A DNA stretch of 54,554 bases from Bacillus pseudomycoides (GTDB lineage Bacteria; Bacillota; Bacilli; Bacillales; Bacillaceae_G). The translations under genes and the position numbers were made by a program. The DNA is taken from assembly GCF_002551005.1 (NCBI RefSeq), contig NZ_NVOY01000042.1:1-54554 (forward strand), read 5' to 3'. Under the pieces are notes generated by a model. The model saw only the letters and a program-made list of their open reading frames with translations, was not told the origin of the DNA and searched no databases. Shown one piece after another: positions 41,897-52,000 of the stretch. Numbering within the stretch: the stretch's first letter is position 1; each line of letters begins with the position of its first letter.

Positions 41897-43606
41897 ATGA
41901 AAAAGATGAAAAAAATTGCAGCTGTAGTAGCACCAGTTTTAGCAATGAGTGTGGCACTAACAGCATGTTCTGGGGCAGGGGACAAAAAAGCAAGTACAGA
42001 TTCGAAAAATGGTGACAAAAAAACAGAGGGTAAGTTAGCAGACAAGCAAGTATTGAATTTATTAGAAACGAATGAAATTCCATCTATGGATTCTTCTAAA
42101 TCAACGGATCAAGTTTCATTTATTGTGTTAAACAACGTAATGGAAGGTTTATACCGTCTTGATAAAGATAATAAGCCAACTCCAGGTGTTGCAGAATCAT
42201 ATAAAAAGAGCGACGATGGAAAAAAATATACATTCACGCTTCGTAAAAACGCAAAATGGTCAAACGGCGACCCTGTAACAGCGAAAGATTTCGTTTTTGC
42301 ATGGCAACGTTTGTTAGATCCAAAAACGGCTGCTGAATATGCATTTATTATGTATGATGTGAAAAATGCACAGGCAATTAATGAAGGAAAAGCATCGGCA
42401 GACTCTTTAGGTGTAAAAGCTGTTGATGACTATACATTAGAGGTGGAACTAGACAATCCAGTTCCATATTTTATTCAATTAACATCATTTGCTTCATTCT
42501 ATCCAGTAAATGAAAAAGTTGTAAAAGAAAAAGGCGATAAGTACGGCCTAGAAGCTGACACTTTAGTGTACAACGGACCATTCTCTTTAGCTGAATGGAA
42601 GCATGAGCAAGGATGGAAATATAAGAAAAATGATCAATATTGGGATAAGCAAACTGTCAAGCTAGAAGAAATTAATGTTAGCGTAGTTAAGGAGCTATCT
42701 ACTCGCGTTAACTTATATGAAAGTGGCCAAGCTGACCGTGTTGGATTAGCAGCGGAATATGTTGATAAATATAAAGGAAACAAAGATGAGTTCAAAACAG
42801 AGTTAGATCCATCAACATTCTTCCTGCGCCTAAATCAAAAACGTGGCGGTCAAGATACACCACTGAAAAATACGAAGCTTCGTCAAGCAATTGCAAAAGG
42901 ATTTGATAAAAAGGCATTAGCGAACGTTATTTTAAATGACGGTTCTAAGCCAGCGGACTTCCTTGTGCCAGCAACGCTTTCAACTGGTCCAGATAAAAAA
43001 GATTTCCGTGATTCATTCGGCGGTTCTGTTAAAGACGTAGCATATGATACAAAAGAAGCGAAAAAACTTTGGGAAGAAGCGAAGAAAGAATTAGGTAAAG
43101 AAGAAGTTACACTTGAATTGTTAAACTATGATACTGATAACGCGAAGAAAATCGGTGAGTACTTAAAAGAACAATTAGAGAAAAACTTACCAGGTTTAAA
43201 AGTTAACTTGAAAAACCAACCGTTTAAACAAAAATTAAAGTTAGAAACAGATCAAGATTATGATTTCTCTTACGCTGGTTGGGGACCAGACTATCCAGAT
43301 CCAATGACATTTATTGATATGTTCGAAACAACAAACTCTCATAACCAAATGGGTTACTCAAATAAAGAGTATGATGAAATCGTGAAAAAAGGTAAAAAAG
43401 AACTATTAGGTGACGTGAAAACTCGTTGGGAACAGCTTGGAAAAGCTGAGAAAATCTTACTTAAAGATGCAGCAATTGCACCGTTATATCAACGTGGTAA
43501 CTCTTTCTTAATTCGTCCATACGTACATGATGTCGCTTCTCACACTTTTGGCGGCGATTTCAGCTATAAATGGGCATATATCTCTGAAAAAGATAATAAA
43601 AAATAA
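41897..43606 (+). CDS. Oligopeptide ABC transporter substrate-binding lipoprotein (OppA paralogue 3)
   Basis: A 569-residue SBP-5 lipoprotein, closest in the pocket region to paralogue 1 (IQLTSFASFYPVNEKVVKEK) but with a distinct C terminus (YVHDVASHTFGGDFSYKWAY). The lipobox is LTACSG. GGGAGGG precedes ATG 41897. Three copies in tandem, each monocistronic with its own promoter and terminator, point to gene amplification followed by divergence to widen peptide uptake. Confidence 0.92.
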   Translation: MKKMKKIAAVVAPVLAMSVALTACSGAGDKKASTDSKNGDKKTEGKLADKQVLNLLETNEIPSMDSSKSTDQVSFIVLNNVMEGLYRLDKDNKPTPGVAESYKKSDDGKKYTFTLRKNAKWSNGDPVTAKDFVFAWQRLLDPKTAAEYAFIMYDVKNAQAINEGKASADSLGVKAVDDYTLEVELDNPVPYFIQLTSFASFYPVNEKVVKEKGDKYGLEADTLVYNGPFSLAEWKHEQGWKYKKNDQYWDKQTVKLEEINVSVVKELSTRVNLYESGQADRVGLAAEYVDKYKGNKDEFKTELDPSTFFLRLNQKRGGQDTPLKNTKLRQAIAKGFDKKALANVILNDGSKPADFLVPATLSTGPDKKDFRDSFGGSVKDVAYDTKEAKKLWEEAKKELGKEEVTLELLNYDTDNAKKIGEYLKEQLEKNLPGLKVNLKNQPFKQKLKLETDQDYDFSYAGWGPDYPDPMTFIDMFETTNSHNQMGYSNKEYDEIVKKGKKELLGDVKTRWEQLGKAEKILLKDAAIAPLYQRGNSFLIRPYVHDVASHTFGGDFSYKWAYISEKDNKK

Positions 43607-43620
43607 AAATCAGCCACAAA

Positions 43621-43655
43621 GAGGATATAATACAGCAGTCTGCAGAAAAATCCTC
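43621..43655 (+). terminator. Altered terminator of oppA paralogue 3
   Basis: GAGGAT (43621-43626) and ATCCTC (43650-43655) keep the core stem seen after paralogues 1 and 2, but the loop is longer (with CAGCAGTCTGCAG inside) and the T-run is gone. Confidence 0.5.
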
Positions 43656-43662
43656 ATAGTAT

Positions 43663-43712
43663 AAAAAGTGATAGCTTTCTCGTTGAATATGAGGAAGCTA
43701 TCACTTTTTTTA
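43663..43712 (+). terminator. Strong terminator whose right arm belongs to an IS-end relic
   Basis: AAAAAGTGATAGCTT (43663-43677) pairs perfectly with AAGCTATCACTTTTT (43695-43709), with further T residues. It probably ends oppA3 transcription. Confidence 0.8.
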
Positions 43713-43783
43713 TGTATAATTGGTTGTACTCCTTCAAGGTAGTGGCATGGATGATTTTGAAACAACAGTTTCTTAACCATTTT
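43695..43783 (+). mobile_element. Relic of the left end of the same IS1182-type element
   Basis: TCACTTTTTTTATGTATAAT (43701-43720) is identical to 2434-2453 of the intact IS. The similarity continues through GGTTGTACT, the AGGTAGTGGC/AGGTGGTGTC start region and ATGATTTTGAAACAACAGTT, which corresponds to codons 1-7 of the transposase, up to CTTAACC. The rest of the element is gone, and downstream sequence matches the regions after oppA1 and oppA2. Confidence 0.75.
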
Positions 43784-43902
43784 TCTTTGTGCACATTTTG
43801 AAATGTGATGAATACATATGCAGTACTACAATAAAGTGAAACTTTTATCGATATGTTATCTGTTTAATTCCATCGCTAAGTATAAGATAGAAGGAGATAC
43901 TT

Positions 43903-44622
43903 ATGAAACAATATTCTTATTTAGATTTCCTCGCAGCATTTGGTATTGGAAGTGCACATCCAGGAGGTTTTACATTAACTAAGCAGTTATTAGCACAGCT
44001 TTCATTAGGACCATATACAAAGTTATTGGAAATTGGGTGTGGAACAGGCAGGACAGCCTCTTATATTGTGAAACAATATGGTTCAGTGGTAAGTGCAGTT
44101 GAAATGAATGAAACGATGCTTCAAAAAGCAAGAAAGAGATGGAATCAAGATGGAGTAAATATTGAACTCATAAAAGGAAGTGTAGAAGCACTACCGTTTC
44201 ACGATGAAGTGTTTCATATTGTATTAGGAGAGTCTGTTCTTGCTTTTACAAATAAGAAGAAGGCGATAAATGAATGTTATCGTGTCTTACAACGCGGCGG
44301 GGCGCTGCTTGTTATTGAAATGGTAACTGAGCAACACCTACCAGTACATGAGGAAGAACAGATCGTAGCCTTATATGGAATGGAACAGCTATTAACAGAG
44401 CAGGAATGGATTTCACTCTTTCAAGAAGCGCAATTTACATCAGTGCGTGTGCTTGGAGGCGGAACGATTGCTGAAACAATCTCTTCACATGTAGAACAAC
44501 CAGAGTGGGATATATCGGATATTATTTCACAAGATTTGTATGAGGCGTGGATTGCGCATGAACATATTTCACAGCAATATAAGCATAGATTAGGACATCG
44601 AATTTTTATTTGTCAAAAATGA
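43903..44622 (+). CDS. Class I SAM-dependent methyltransferase
   Basis: A 239-residue methyltransferase of the UbiE/Methyltransf_11 type. Motif I LLEIGCGTGRTASYI is near residues 43-57, the acidic residue of motif II is in SAVEMNE, and motif IV is HIVLGESVLAF. It transfers methyl from S-adenosylmethionine to an unknown small molecule. AAGGAG precedes the ATG. Single gene between the opp cluster and a bidirectional terminator. Confidence 0.87.
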   Translation: MKQYSYLDFLAAFGIGSAHPGGFTLTKQLLAQLSLGPYTKLLEIGCGTGRTASYIVKQYGSVVSAVEMNETMLQKARKRWNQDGVNIELIKGSVEALPFHDEVFHIVLGESVLAFTNKKKAINECYRVLQRGGALLVIEMVTEQHLPVHEEEQIVALYGMEQLLTEQEWISLFQEAQFTSVRVLGGGTIAETISSHVEQPEWDISDIISQDLYEAWIAHEHISQQYKHRLGHRIFICQK

Positions 44623-44624
44623 AG

Positions 44625-44648
44625 AAGCCAACGATATGTTGGCTTTTC
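44625..44648. terminator. Bidirectional terminator
   Basis: AAGCCAAC pairs with GTTGGCTT around GATAT, with a T-rich tail on the + strand, between convergent genes. Confidence 0.75.
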
Positions 44649-44649
44649 T

Positions 44650-44973
44650 TTATATGAAAAATAAAGCAGCTAATGTAATGCCAAAAATAAATCCAAAACC
44701 AAGTTCAACAGCACCAAATCCACCGCGTCCAAATCCGCCAAATCCAAACCCACAATTATTGCATTCCCCTAAACCACCGCAAACATCACACCCACCGCCA
44801 CCATGATAGCCAAATCCATAGTCAAATCGTTTTTGATGAACTGGTTCAATCCATACTGATTTATCCGATACATCGACAATTCTTCCGAGGTGAGTATTGC
44901 CGTCATAGTCTTCAATACGTACGACTCGTCCGTGATATCGTCGACATGTATAATAATGTTGATGAGAACCCAT
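44650..44973 (-). CDS. Hypothetical Gly/Cys-rich protein with a C-terminal membrane helix
   Basis: A 107-residue protein in three parts. The front (about 1-48) looks like a small beta-barrel of the SH3/KOW kind (YHGRVVRIEDYDGNTHLGRI). The middle is glycine-rich with paired cysteines (CDVCGGLGECNNCGFGFGG). A hydrophobic C-terminal helix follows (LGFGFIFGITLAALFFI). The cysteines may bind metal or cross-link. GGGGAT precedes the ATG. I do not know the family; a spore or envelope role would fit the composition but is a guess. Confidence 0.65.
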   Translation of the reverse strand: MGSHQHYYTCRRYHGRVVRIEDYDGNTHLGRIVDVSDKSVWIEPVHQKRFDYGFGYHGGGGCDVCGGLGECNNCGFGFGGFGRGGFGAVELGFGFIFGITLAALFFI

Positions 44974-45149
44974 AAAATTTATCCCCTTTCTCTTTCCAAT
45001 ATTACGATATGAGAAAGGGACAAGAACGGCTTGTACGTTTGTCTACTCCTTCATAATTACGATGAAAAACGGGAAGGATAGGGAAAGAATGTTTTCTAGT
45101 AATGAAAAATCCGATTGCCTGCTAGGTAAAGTAAAAAGGAGAGAAAAAA

Positions 45150-45485
45150 ATGAATCGTTCAGATACGTTTCAAACGTATGAAATGTCATGGAATGAATTG
45201 ATAGATGCATTGCGAAAAGAAATGGCGCGTCAAGTTGGGGCAGATATTATTGATAGTATTGTTTGTGATTTAAAGGATGGATTTGAAGTGTATACATATG
45301 TACAGGGAGATCTTACGTTTGAATATAAAGAAGCACTTGAACGAAAATATGGAACAGATAGCAAAATTCCTAACCTATTAACTATCTTATTATTAGCAAC
45401 TATTTATGATACGAAAGAAAGTAATATTCGCCTTCATGCCGATAGGAAAGAAAATCCGGTTGTAGAAGTATATGTGAAACAATAG
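45150..45485 (+). CDS. Hypothetical cytosolic protein (111 aa)
   Basis: The protein reads SDTFQTYEMSWNELIDALRK, with a middle VCDLKDGFEVYTYVQGDLTF and end HADRKENPVVEVYVKQ. It looks alpha/beta with no membrane or signal segment. AAAAGGAGAG is well placed before the ATG, and a terminator-like hairpin follows the stop, so it is a convincing gene. Family and role not recognised. Confidence 0.7.
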   Translation: MNRSDTFQTYEMSWNELIDALRKEMARQVGADIIDSIVCDLKDGFEVYTYVQGDLTFEYKEALERKYGTDSKIPNLLTILLLATIYDTKESNIRLHADRKENPVVEVYVKQ

Positions 45486-45516
45486 GAGTGCTTATAGATG
45501 GCACTCGCATTTTTGT
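45485..45516 (+). terminator. Terminator of the 111-aa hypothetical gene
   Basis: GGAGTGC pairs with GCACTC around TTATAGATG, followed by GCATTTTTG. Confidence 0.6.
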
Positions 45517-45551
45517 TATAATAAATAGAAAATTACGAAAAAGGTGAGAGG

Positions 45552-46589
45552 ATGAAACGAGTACGATTGCGTGAGCTCGGCATAAAAATTGGAAGATATG
45601 ATGTTGGAAAATGGAATGCAATCACGGATGTAAAAGGTGTATTAGTTGGTCACGTTACTTTGAAGGGAAATATGCATATTCGTACTGGTGTTACAGCGAT
45701 TTTACCGCACGATGGAAATATATTTCGTGAAAAAGTATTTGCTAGTTCGTATGTTATTAATGGGTTTGGAAAAACAATTGGAACCATCCAAATGCAAGAA
45801 CTTGGTGTCCTTGAAAGTCCTATTATGCTGTCCAATACATTTGCGGTTGCCCCGGTATTAGAAGGGACATTGCAATATATGCTAGAGCAGGATGAAGAAA
45901 TTGGTGATACAACTGGAACTGTAAATATTGTTGTTGGAGAATGTAATGATGGGTACTTACATGATATTCGAACGCTTTACGTAAAGCCAGAGCATGCAAT
46001 TAAGGCTATTACGAATGCAAAGAATGGCCCTGTGGAAGAAGGATGCGTAGGAGCTGGTACGGGAATGGCTTGTTTTGGATATAAAGGCGGCATTGGTACA
46101 AGTTCACGCATGATAACTTTTACAAAAGATACATATACAGTAGGGGTTCTCGTTGTTACTAATTTTGGAAGAAAAGAAGACTTATATATTCAAAAAGAAA
46201 GTGAAGAAACAATGCCTGATGGATCTATCATGATTGTCATTGCAACGGATGCACCGTTAAGTGATAGACAACTACATCGCGTAGCGAAGCGAGCGACTTT
46301 TGGACTGGCAAAGGCAGGTTCTTACGGAGCGCATGGTAGCGGGGATATCGTCATTGCTTTTTCAACAGCGCATCGCATTTCTCATCTGCCGACTACGGAA
46401 ACAGTACCCTATCATTTTTTACGTGAAGACGGGGCGGAAATTTCTCATTTGTTCGCGATGACAATTGAAGCTGTGGAAGAGGCGATTTGGAACGCTTTAT
46501 GTATGGTGGAAACGATAGAAGGTAGGGAGAAAAGAAGACTTGAAGCAATTGCCTATAAAGATTTGAAAACCATAGCAAAATATTTATAA
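45552..46589 (+). CDS. P1-family peptidase (DmpA-like N-terminal-nucleophile aminopeptidase)
   Basis: A 345-residue protein of the DmpA/peptidase S58 family, self-cleaved into two chains. The N-terminal part has NAITDVKGVLVGHVTL. The autocleavage and nucleophile region is FGYKGGIGTSSRM near residues 176-188, with the new N-terminal Thr or Ser acting as nucleophile. It probably releases N-terminal residues from peptides or amides. GGTGAGAGG precedes the ATG. The last ~35 residues are extra basic. Single gene. Confidence 0.87.
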   Translation: MKRVRLRELGIKIGRYDVGKWNAITDVKGVLVGHVTLKGNMHIRTGVTAILPHDGNIFREKVFASSYVINGFGKTIGTIQMQELGVLESPIMLSNTFAVAPVLEGTLQYMLEQDEEIGDTTGTVNIVVGECNDGYLHDIRTLYVKPEHAIKAITNAKNGPVEEGCVGAGTGMACFGYKGGIGTSSRMITFTKDTYTVGVLVVTNFGRKEDLYIQKESEETMPDGSIMIVIATDAPLSDRQLHRVAKRATFGLAKAGSYGAHGSGDIVIAFSTAHRISHLPTTETVPYHFLREDGAEISHLFAMTIEAVEEAIWNALCMVETIEGREKRRLEAIAYKDLKTIAKYL

Positions 46590-46909
46590 ATATAGGTTTC
46601 GATAATATGATTATGGAAACTAACTTGAGCAGCATAGTGACCTTTAGTTATTACTTTCCCTTATAAACTATAAAGCATAAATGTCAGTTTTTCATCACGA
46701 TACAGAGATGAATATAATTATTTGAATTGTAAATGGAGTAGAGGAAGTTTGTTATTGAGATTAGAAAAAATAACAAATATCTTCTCAATAATCAGTTTAC
46801 ATAATAATATTATAATCTTATTTGTTTTTCGAAATACAAGTCATATCTTGTATTTCTTCTCATAAGTTTAAACATAGGAATTTGTCTACAAAGGTGGCGA
46901 AGCTTCAAC
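46590..46909. other. Intergenic region upstream of the vWA-tubulin operon, with hairpin
   Basis: This 320-bp AT-rich stretch has no convincing ORF. TTGTTATT and AATAACAA pair at about 46750-46779. GAAATACAAG (46831-46840) pairs perfectly with CTTGTATTTC (46847-46856), followed by TTCTCAT. The second hairpin is about 55 nt before the vWA start and may terminate upstream transcription or act in the leader. I cannot assign the promoter confidently. Confidence 0.5.
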
Positions 46910-49006
46910 ATGTATATTCGAATCATAGCCACATCTATTCTGTTTTTACTACTCGTATGTATGAATCCTTTTTCTAGTTTAGCGAAAGGAGAAGAGGGAA
47001 GGCAACGTGTCGTTTCACTTGTGTATGATGACTCTGGAAGTATGCGTAATAATGATCGCTGGAAATATGCCAATTATGCACTGCAAAGCTTGATTGCATT
47101 ATTAGATGAAAAGGATACGTTTTCTTATGTACCAATGAGTCATCCGGCAGAGGAGATATCAGTTTCTTTGGGGAATAGTAAGCGACAAGGAGAGATTGAC
47201 AATATTCAAACTTGGAATGAGCAAGCGAATACTCCTTTTCAATCGGTAGAAACGGCAATTCAATCGATGAAGAGGGAGGTTCAGGTGAATGCCAATCGAG
47301 AATTTTGGCTTATTGTTCTAACAGATGGCGCTTTTAATGAGCTAGAAAGGCAAGATGAAAGTGAGAAAAAGCGAATTTCAGAAACGTTAAGTAAATTTAA
47401 AAAAGAAATGGAAGCAAAAAAAGTTTCTTTACATGCGGTATTAATTACAATGGAAGAAAATTTAGGAACGCAAGAGCAAACACAAATGAACATCTTTAAA
47501 GAGATTTGGAAACAACAAACGAATGGAATCGTGCTACCTACAAGCGGAGAAGATGGCGTTATTCACAGTGTGAACCAAGCGGCTGCATTCGTAGCGAATC
47601 GTGATCCATTTTCATCAGTAGAAGAGGCAGTGAAAACAAATATAGTAGGAAACAAAATTGAAATTACAACACCATTTCCGTTAAAACGAATTACGCTAGT
47701 TGATCAATCTTCTCAGAGAGTACCGTATCGTATTCAAAATATAAAAGGGTCAATCCAGCTACAATCAAAATTTTCGATTCAAGCACCGGCAGGAATGGGG
47801 CTATATGGCGGCATTACACATATTATATCTAAAAATAATGGAGTAATCGAACCCGGTGCATATATAGTAGACATTGATCCGGTAGTTTCAAAGGGAAATA
47901 TGAAAGTGCTTGTCGAACCAGCATTAGATTATACGATTTCCACTTATGAAAAAGAGCAGAAAAAGACAAAAGAACAATTCTATGAGGGTCAAACAGTAAT
48001 TATAGAAGCAAAACCAACCAATGTACCAGTAGATGCTTCATATTTTACCGCACAAATAGAAATGAATGGTCAAATGTATACGATGAAATGGAATGGAGAG
48101 CGGAAAGCCTTCTACTATGAAACAAAGATAGAAAAAGAATCGATACGTGGAAATGTGCACATGAATATAAAAGGATTTTATCGCCAAACAAAAGAATTTT
48201 ATATTCAATCTGTACCACAACCAAAACTATCATTACAAGTTGTGACAACGAATTATACAGAAAAAGTAACAAATTTAAAGTATAGCGCACCATTTATCAT
48301 ACAACCGCTATTGAATGGTGAAGCAATGTCAGAAGCAGAAGTAAAGGAATTACTGAAAACAGCTACTGTTACATTTCATAAATCTATCAACTACGAGATC
48401 AAGCAACATAGAAATCAACTGTATGTCTACCCTCGTCCTTATTACTCCAACACATTTAATTTTACAGATACCGGCACCGTAGAAGCTACCATCACATTAC
48501 GAGATTCACAATCACAAAAAGTAAGTAAACAATTTTTACTTTCTATTATCGATGTCCCTTTTTTCGAGCGCTATGCGATTATTTTTCAGTTCGTTCTACC
48601 GTTTAGTATCATCTTACTCATAGTTGCAACTCTTATTATTGGATGGGTGGTTCGTCCGCGTTTTCATAGGAAGGCACTTATATATTATGAATGGGACCAA
48701 TCGATTGCGGAAGATTGGTTATATAAATCTGAGCCAGAATCACTGCGGACAAAATGGTGGAATCATTATTTTGGTATTCCATTTCGAGCAGAACGGAAAA
48801 CGGTACAGTCCGTTACGTTTATTGCAAAAAAAGCTTCAAAATCTATATTTGTAACGAAAGATTCGCAAGTACCAGGTATGGTGATTGATGGTATGTTTTT
48901 AACAGATGAAGAAGCAGGACGTGATCATAAAACGTTATATCCGAACGAAATGCTTGTTATTGATCGCGGTTATGGGAAAGAAGTATATAAGTATGAATGT
49001 GAATAA
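46910..49006 (+). CDS. Secreted membrane-anchored von Willebrand factor A protein
   Basis: A 698-residue protein with signal peptide at about 1-25 (IIATSILFLLLVCMNPFSSL). The vWA domain follows directly, with MIDAS motif DDSGSM (Asp40, Ser42, Ser44), conserved DRWKYANYALQSL and a later TDGAFNE. A beta-rich region is next, then one membrane helix at about 552-580 (FVLPFSIILLIVATLIIGWV) and a ~118-residue cytosolic tail ending DRGYGKEVYKYECE. The sensor or adhesion domain would be outside and the tail inside, facing the tubulin-like protein encoded 17 nt downstream. AAAGGTGG precedes the ATG. Confidence 0.85.
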   Translation: MYIRIIATSILFLLLVCMNPFSSLAKGEEGRQRVVSLVYDDSGSMRNNDRWKYANYALQSLIALLDEKDTFSYVPMSHPAEEISVSLGNSKRQGEIDNIQTWNEQANTPFQSVETAIQSMKREVQVNANREFWLIVLTDGAFNELERQDESEKKRISETLSKFKKEMEAKKVSLHAVLITMEENLGTQEQTQMNIFKEIWKQQTNGIVLPTSGEDGVIHSVNQAAAFVANRDPFSSVEEAVKTNIVGNKIEITTPFPLKRITLVDQSSQRVPYRIQNIKGSIQLQSKFSIQAPAGMGLYGGITHIISKNNGVIEPGAYIVDIDPVVSKGNMKVLVEPALDYTISTYEKEQKKTKEQFYEGQTVIIEAKPTNVPVDASYFTAQIEMNGQMYTMKWNGERKAFYYETKIEKESIRGNVHMNIKGFYRQTKEFYIQSVPQPKLSLQVVTTNYTEKVTNLKYSAPFIIQPLLNGEAMSEAEVKELLKTATVTFHKSINYEIKQHRNQLYVYPRPYYSNTFNFTDTGTVEATITLRDSQSQKVSKQFLLSIIDVPFFERYAIIFQFVLPFSIILLIVATLIIGWVVRPRFHRKALIYYEWDQSIAEDWLYKSEPESLRTKWWNHYFGIPFRAERKTVQSVTFIAKKASKSIFVTKDSQVPGMVIDGMFLTDEEAGRDHKTLYPNEMLVIDRGYGKEVYKYECE

Positions 49007-49023
49007 ATAGGAAGGTGATTCAC

Positions 49024-52000
49024 ATGGATTTTCAAGTGCCAACAATTTTAATTGGACTCGGAGGAATTGGGAGCACGATTACGCATGATATTTACCGAAA
49101 GCTTCCGCCAGAGCGGCGCAAAAAAGTAGCGATGCACGTCTTTGATACAGATATTAATACGTTAAGCCATTTTCAGCATATACGTAAATTTGTGACGCAA
49201 ACGAGTTCTAGTAAAACACCTCGCGAATATATAGCAGAAGATCCAACAATCCCAGACTGGTTTCCGATTGATCCAACGATATTAGATAAACCGTTAACAG
49301 AAGGTGCAGGTCAGCTTCGAGTTATTTCTCGTTTAGCACTTCGCGCGGCAATGAAGGAAGATAAACTAACATCATTTTGGCAGGAAATTGAGAAAATTTT
49401 TCCGGTCACTAGTGATAAAACAGAGTACGGTGTACGGGTCATTATTATTACATCATTAGCAGGTGGTACAGGATCAGGTATGTTTTTGCAAATTGCTCTT
49501 TATTTACGAGAAATGCTTCGGAAAAAGTTACAACATCACAACATTTTAATTCGCGGCGCTTTCTTGCTTCCTGACGCTCTTGTAAAAACGCGCACAATAA
49601 GCGGGAAAGAATTTGAAGCAGTGCAAGCAAACGGCTATGCATCGTTAAAAGAATTACACGCTATTACATTAGGATCTACAGGAGAATTATCACGCCGCGG
49701 GGGCGTTACAATTGAGTTAGAATACAGGCCTGATCAAGTAGATGAAGATGGTCGTACAAATCATACAATAATGCAACACCACTTACCATATAATTATTGC
49801 TTTTTATATGATTATGAAAATTTACATGGACATCATTTAAATAGTTTGTCTGACTATATGGAACAAATAACAAATACAATTTATTTGCAACTATTTAGTC
49901 CAATGTCAACGAGTCACTTCGCGCAGGAAGATAATCAAATTCAGCAACTAGCTGATTCAAATGGTAAAGCGCGTTATTGCGGAGCGGGAGTCGCTAAACT
50001 TATTTATCCATATGAAAATGTTCTTCGTTATTGTGCTTTGAAATGGGCGGTGCAAGGGCTAGATGAATCGTGGCTTCATTTAGATCGACTCTTTTTAGAG
50101 AAGAAAAGTCGATATGAGCAAGACGTTCACCGCGGTATGCAACGTGAAAAACCAGAGCGAGGGAAGAGCCTCTTAGAGGATTTAGAACATTTAGCGACTC
50201 GTCCAGAACAAGCGCATGTGTTTTATAAACAAATGTATTATGAAGCACGTGAAGGGGCAGAAGGTGGAAAAATCGGTATATCAAAGGCAAAATTGTTTCT
50301 CGAGTCGGTAGAAAGTTATGTGCAGCGTACGGTACAAAAAGATGAAGAGTTAAATCGTTTGCAGCGTGAGTGTAAAATTTCGGCTGCAAAGTTGAAAATT
50401 GCGGAGCAAATGAAAGGGGAAGTTGCACGAGTTGATCATGCGGTACGGTTATATGCGTATGCAATCCCAAGCCGTGTACATGAGCATGTCACAACATTAG
50501 TTTATGACATAATTGAAGCAGATCGTTTTACGCCAAGTGGTTCCGAAGGACAGTCATATCAGTTAAATACATGGTTTTTGAAGAAAACTGATCCTGTTCA
50601 TCCTGTTGCGGCAAGGTATATGTTATATGAAATTCGTAAATTGTTAACTGAGAAAATGAATCGTTTGCATGAAAATAATGAGCAAAAGCGGAATCTCATT
50701 CAAAATTACGATAAGAAGTTTAATGTGAGTAATATTGAAGGAACGGTAACAGCCGTTCGCCGTGTTGAACTCGCACAACAGCAAGGGTGGATTGGAAAAG
50801 TATTTCATAATGAGCAGCGTATGTTTCGAAAAGAATTTCAAGATATCGCCACCCAATATGTACACAAGTTAAATGAGTACCGAAAAGAAATGCTATTAGA
50901 ACTTGTGTATCAATCTTTATACCAAGCTGTAGATAAAATGATTCAATATTGGGAGCGTTTCTTTGATAATTTACAAGAAACCCGTGAAAACTTATTATTA
51001 GACATTCAAAAACGCAGTAAAGAATTTGAGGGAAAAACAAACCCAACAAATGTATACGTATTAGCAGATGAACGAATGCAGGAAGAAATATGGAACGACA
51101 TTCATCACCATGTAAACAATGGTGTGTTGCCAAAAGAGATATCTGCTGAAATTTATATGAGTTTATATCGAGAGTATTGCCGGGAAGCAGGGGCGGAGGA
51201 AGGGCAATCTCGAAAAGTAGAGGATTTTTATCGAAAACACATTTTAACGTATTGTGAAAAGGAGCTGCAAGAACGGTACAGAGATAAGCTAGAATTAAAT
51301 ATTATTGAAGCACTTCGAAAAGAAGCTACTATTCAAAGACGTGATATGACAGAGTATGTCAGTGAAAAAATAGAAGATTTATTACACCTTGCAAGTCCAT
51401 TTATACCGAAAGTAGCACATCACCGTGAATTGCAATATTGGGGTATTCATCCATTTGTTCAGCAAGAATTAAATGAAGAAGCGCTTCAAGAGATGTTTCA
51501 AGAAAAAGAAACCGTTGATAAAGCTTTTTCGCCGTATGAAATTGTATGTTACCGTGCGCATTACGGCTTATCCCTACAAGATTTTCCGAAATTGTCGTTC
51601 GGGCATATTGTAAATGGATATGTAAACGAGAAGGGAGACTACTTTCAAGCGTATTATCGCCGCGTAAATAAATTAAACATTCGTAAATCAAACTTAACGC
51701 CTCATCTCGATAAATATTGGCATTTGCCAGCGTTTATGCCAGATTTAAATGCAACGCAAACGAAGTTAGACTATGAGAAGTGTAATCGTGCTTTATTATA
51801 TGCATATATATATCGTTGGTTTAGCCTTGCTGCGGTAGATGGTCAGTTCGTTTACCAATATAACGGAGTGGGCCGAAGTTCTCTTATTCAATCGATGGGG
51901 AAAAATGTAACGAATGAAGGGTATAAATTACACCGTGCCCTGCTTCATAATCCATTTATATATGAAAATATCATCTCTCGTTTTGAAGAAGAACAGGAAA

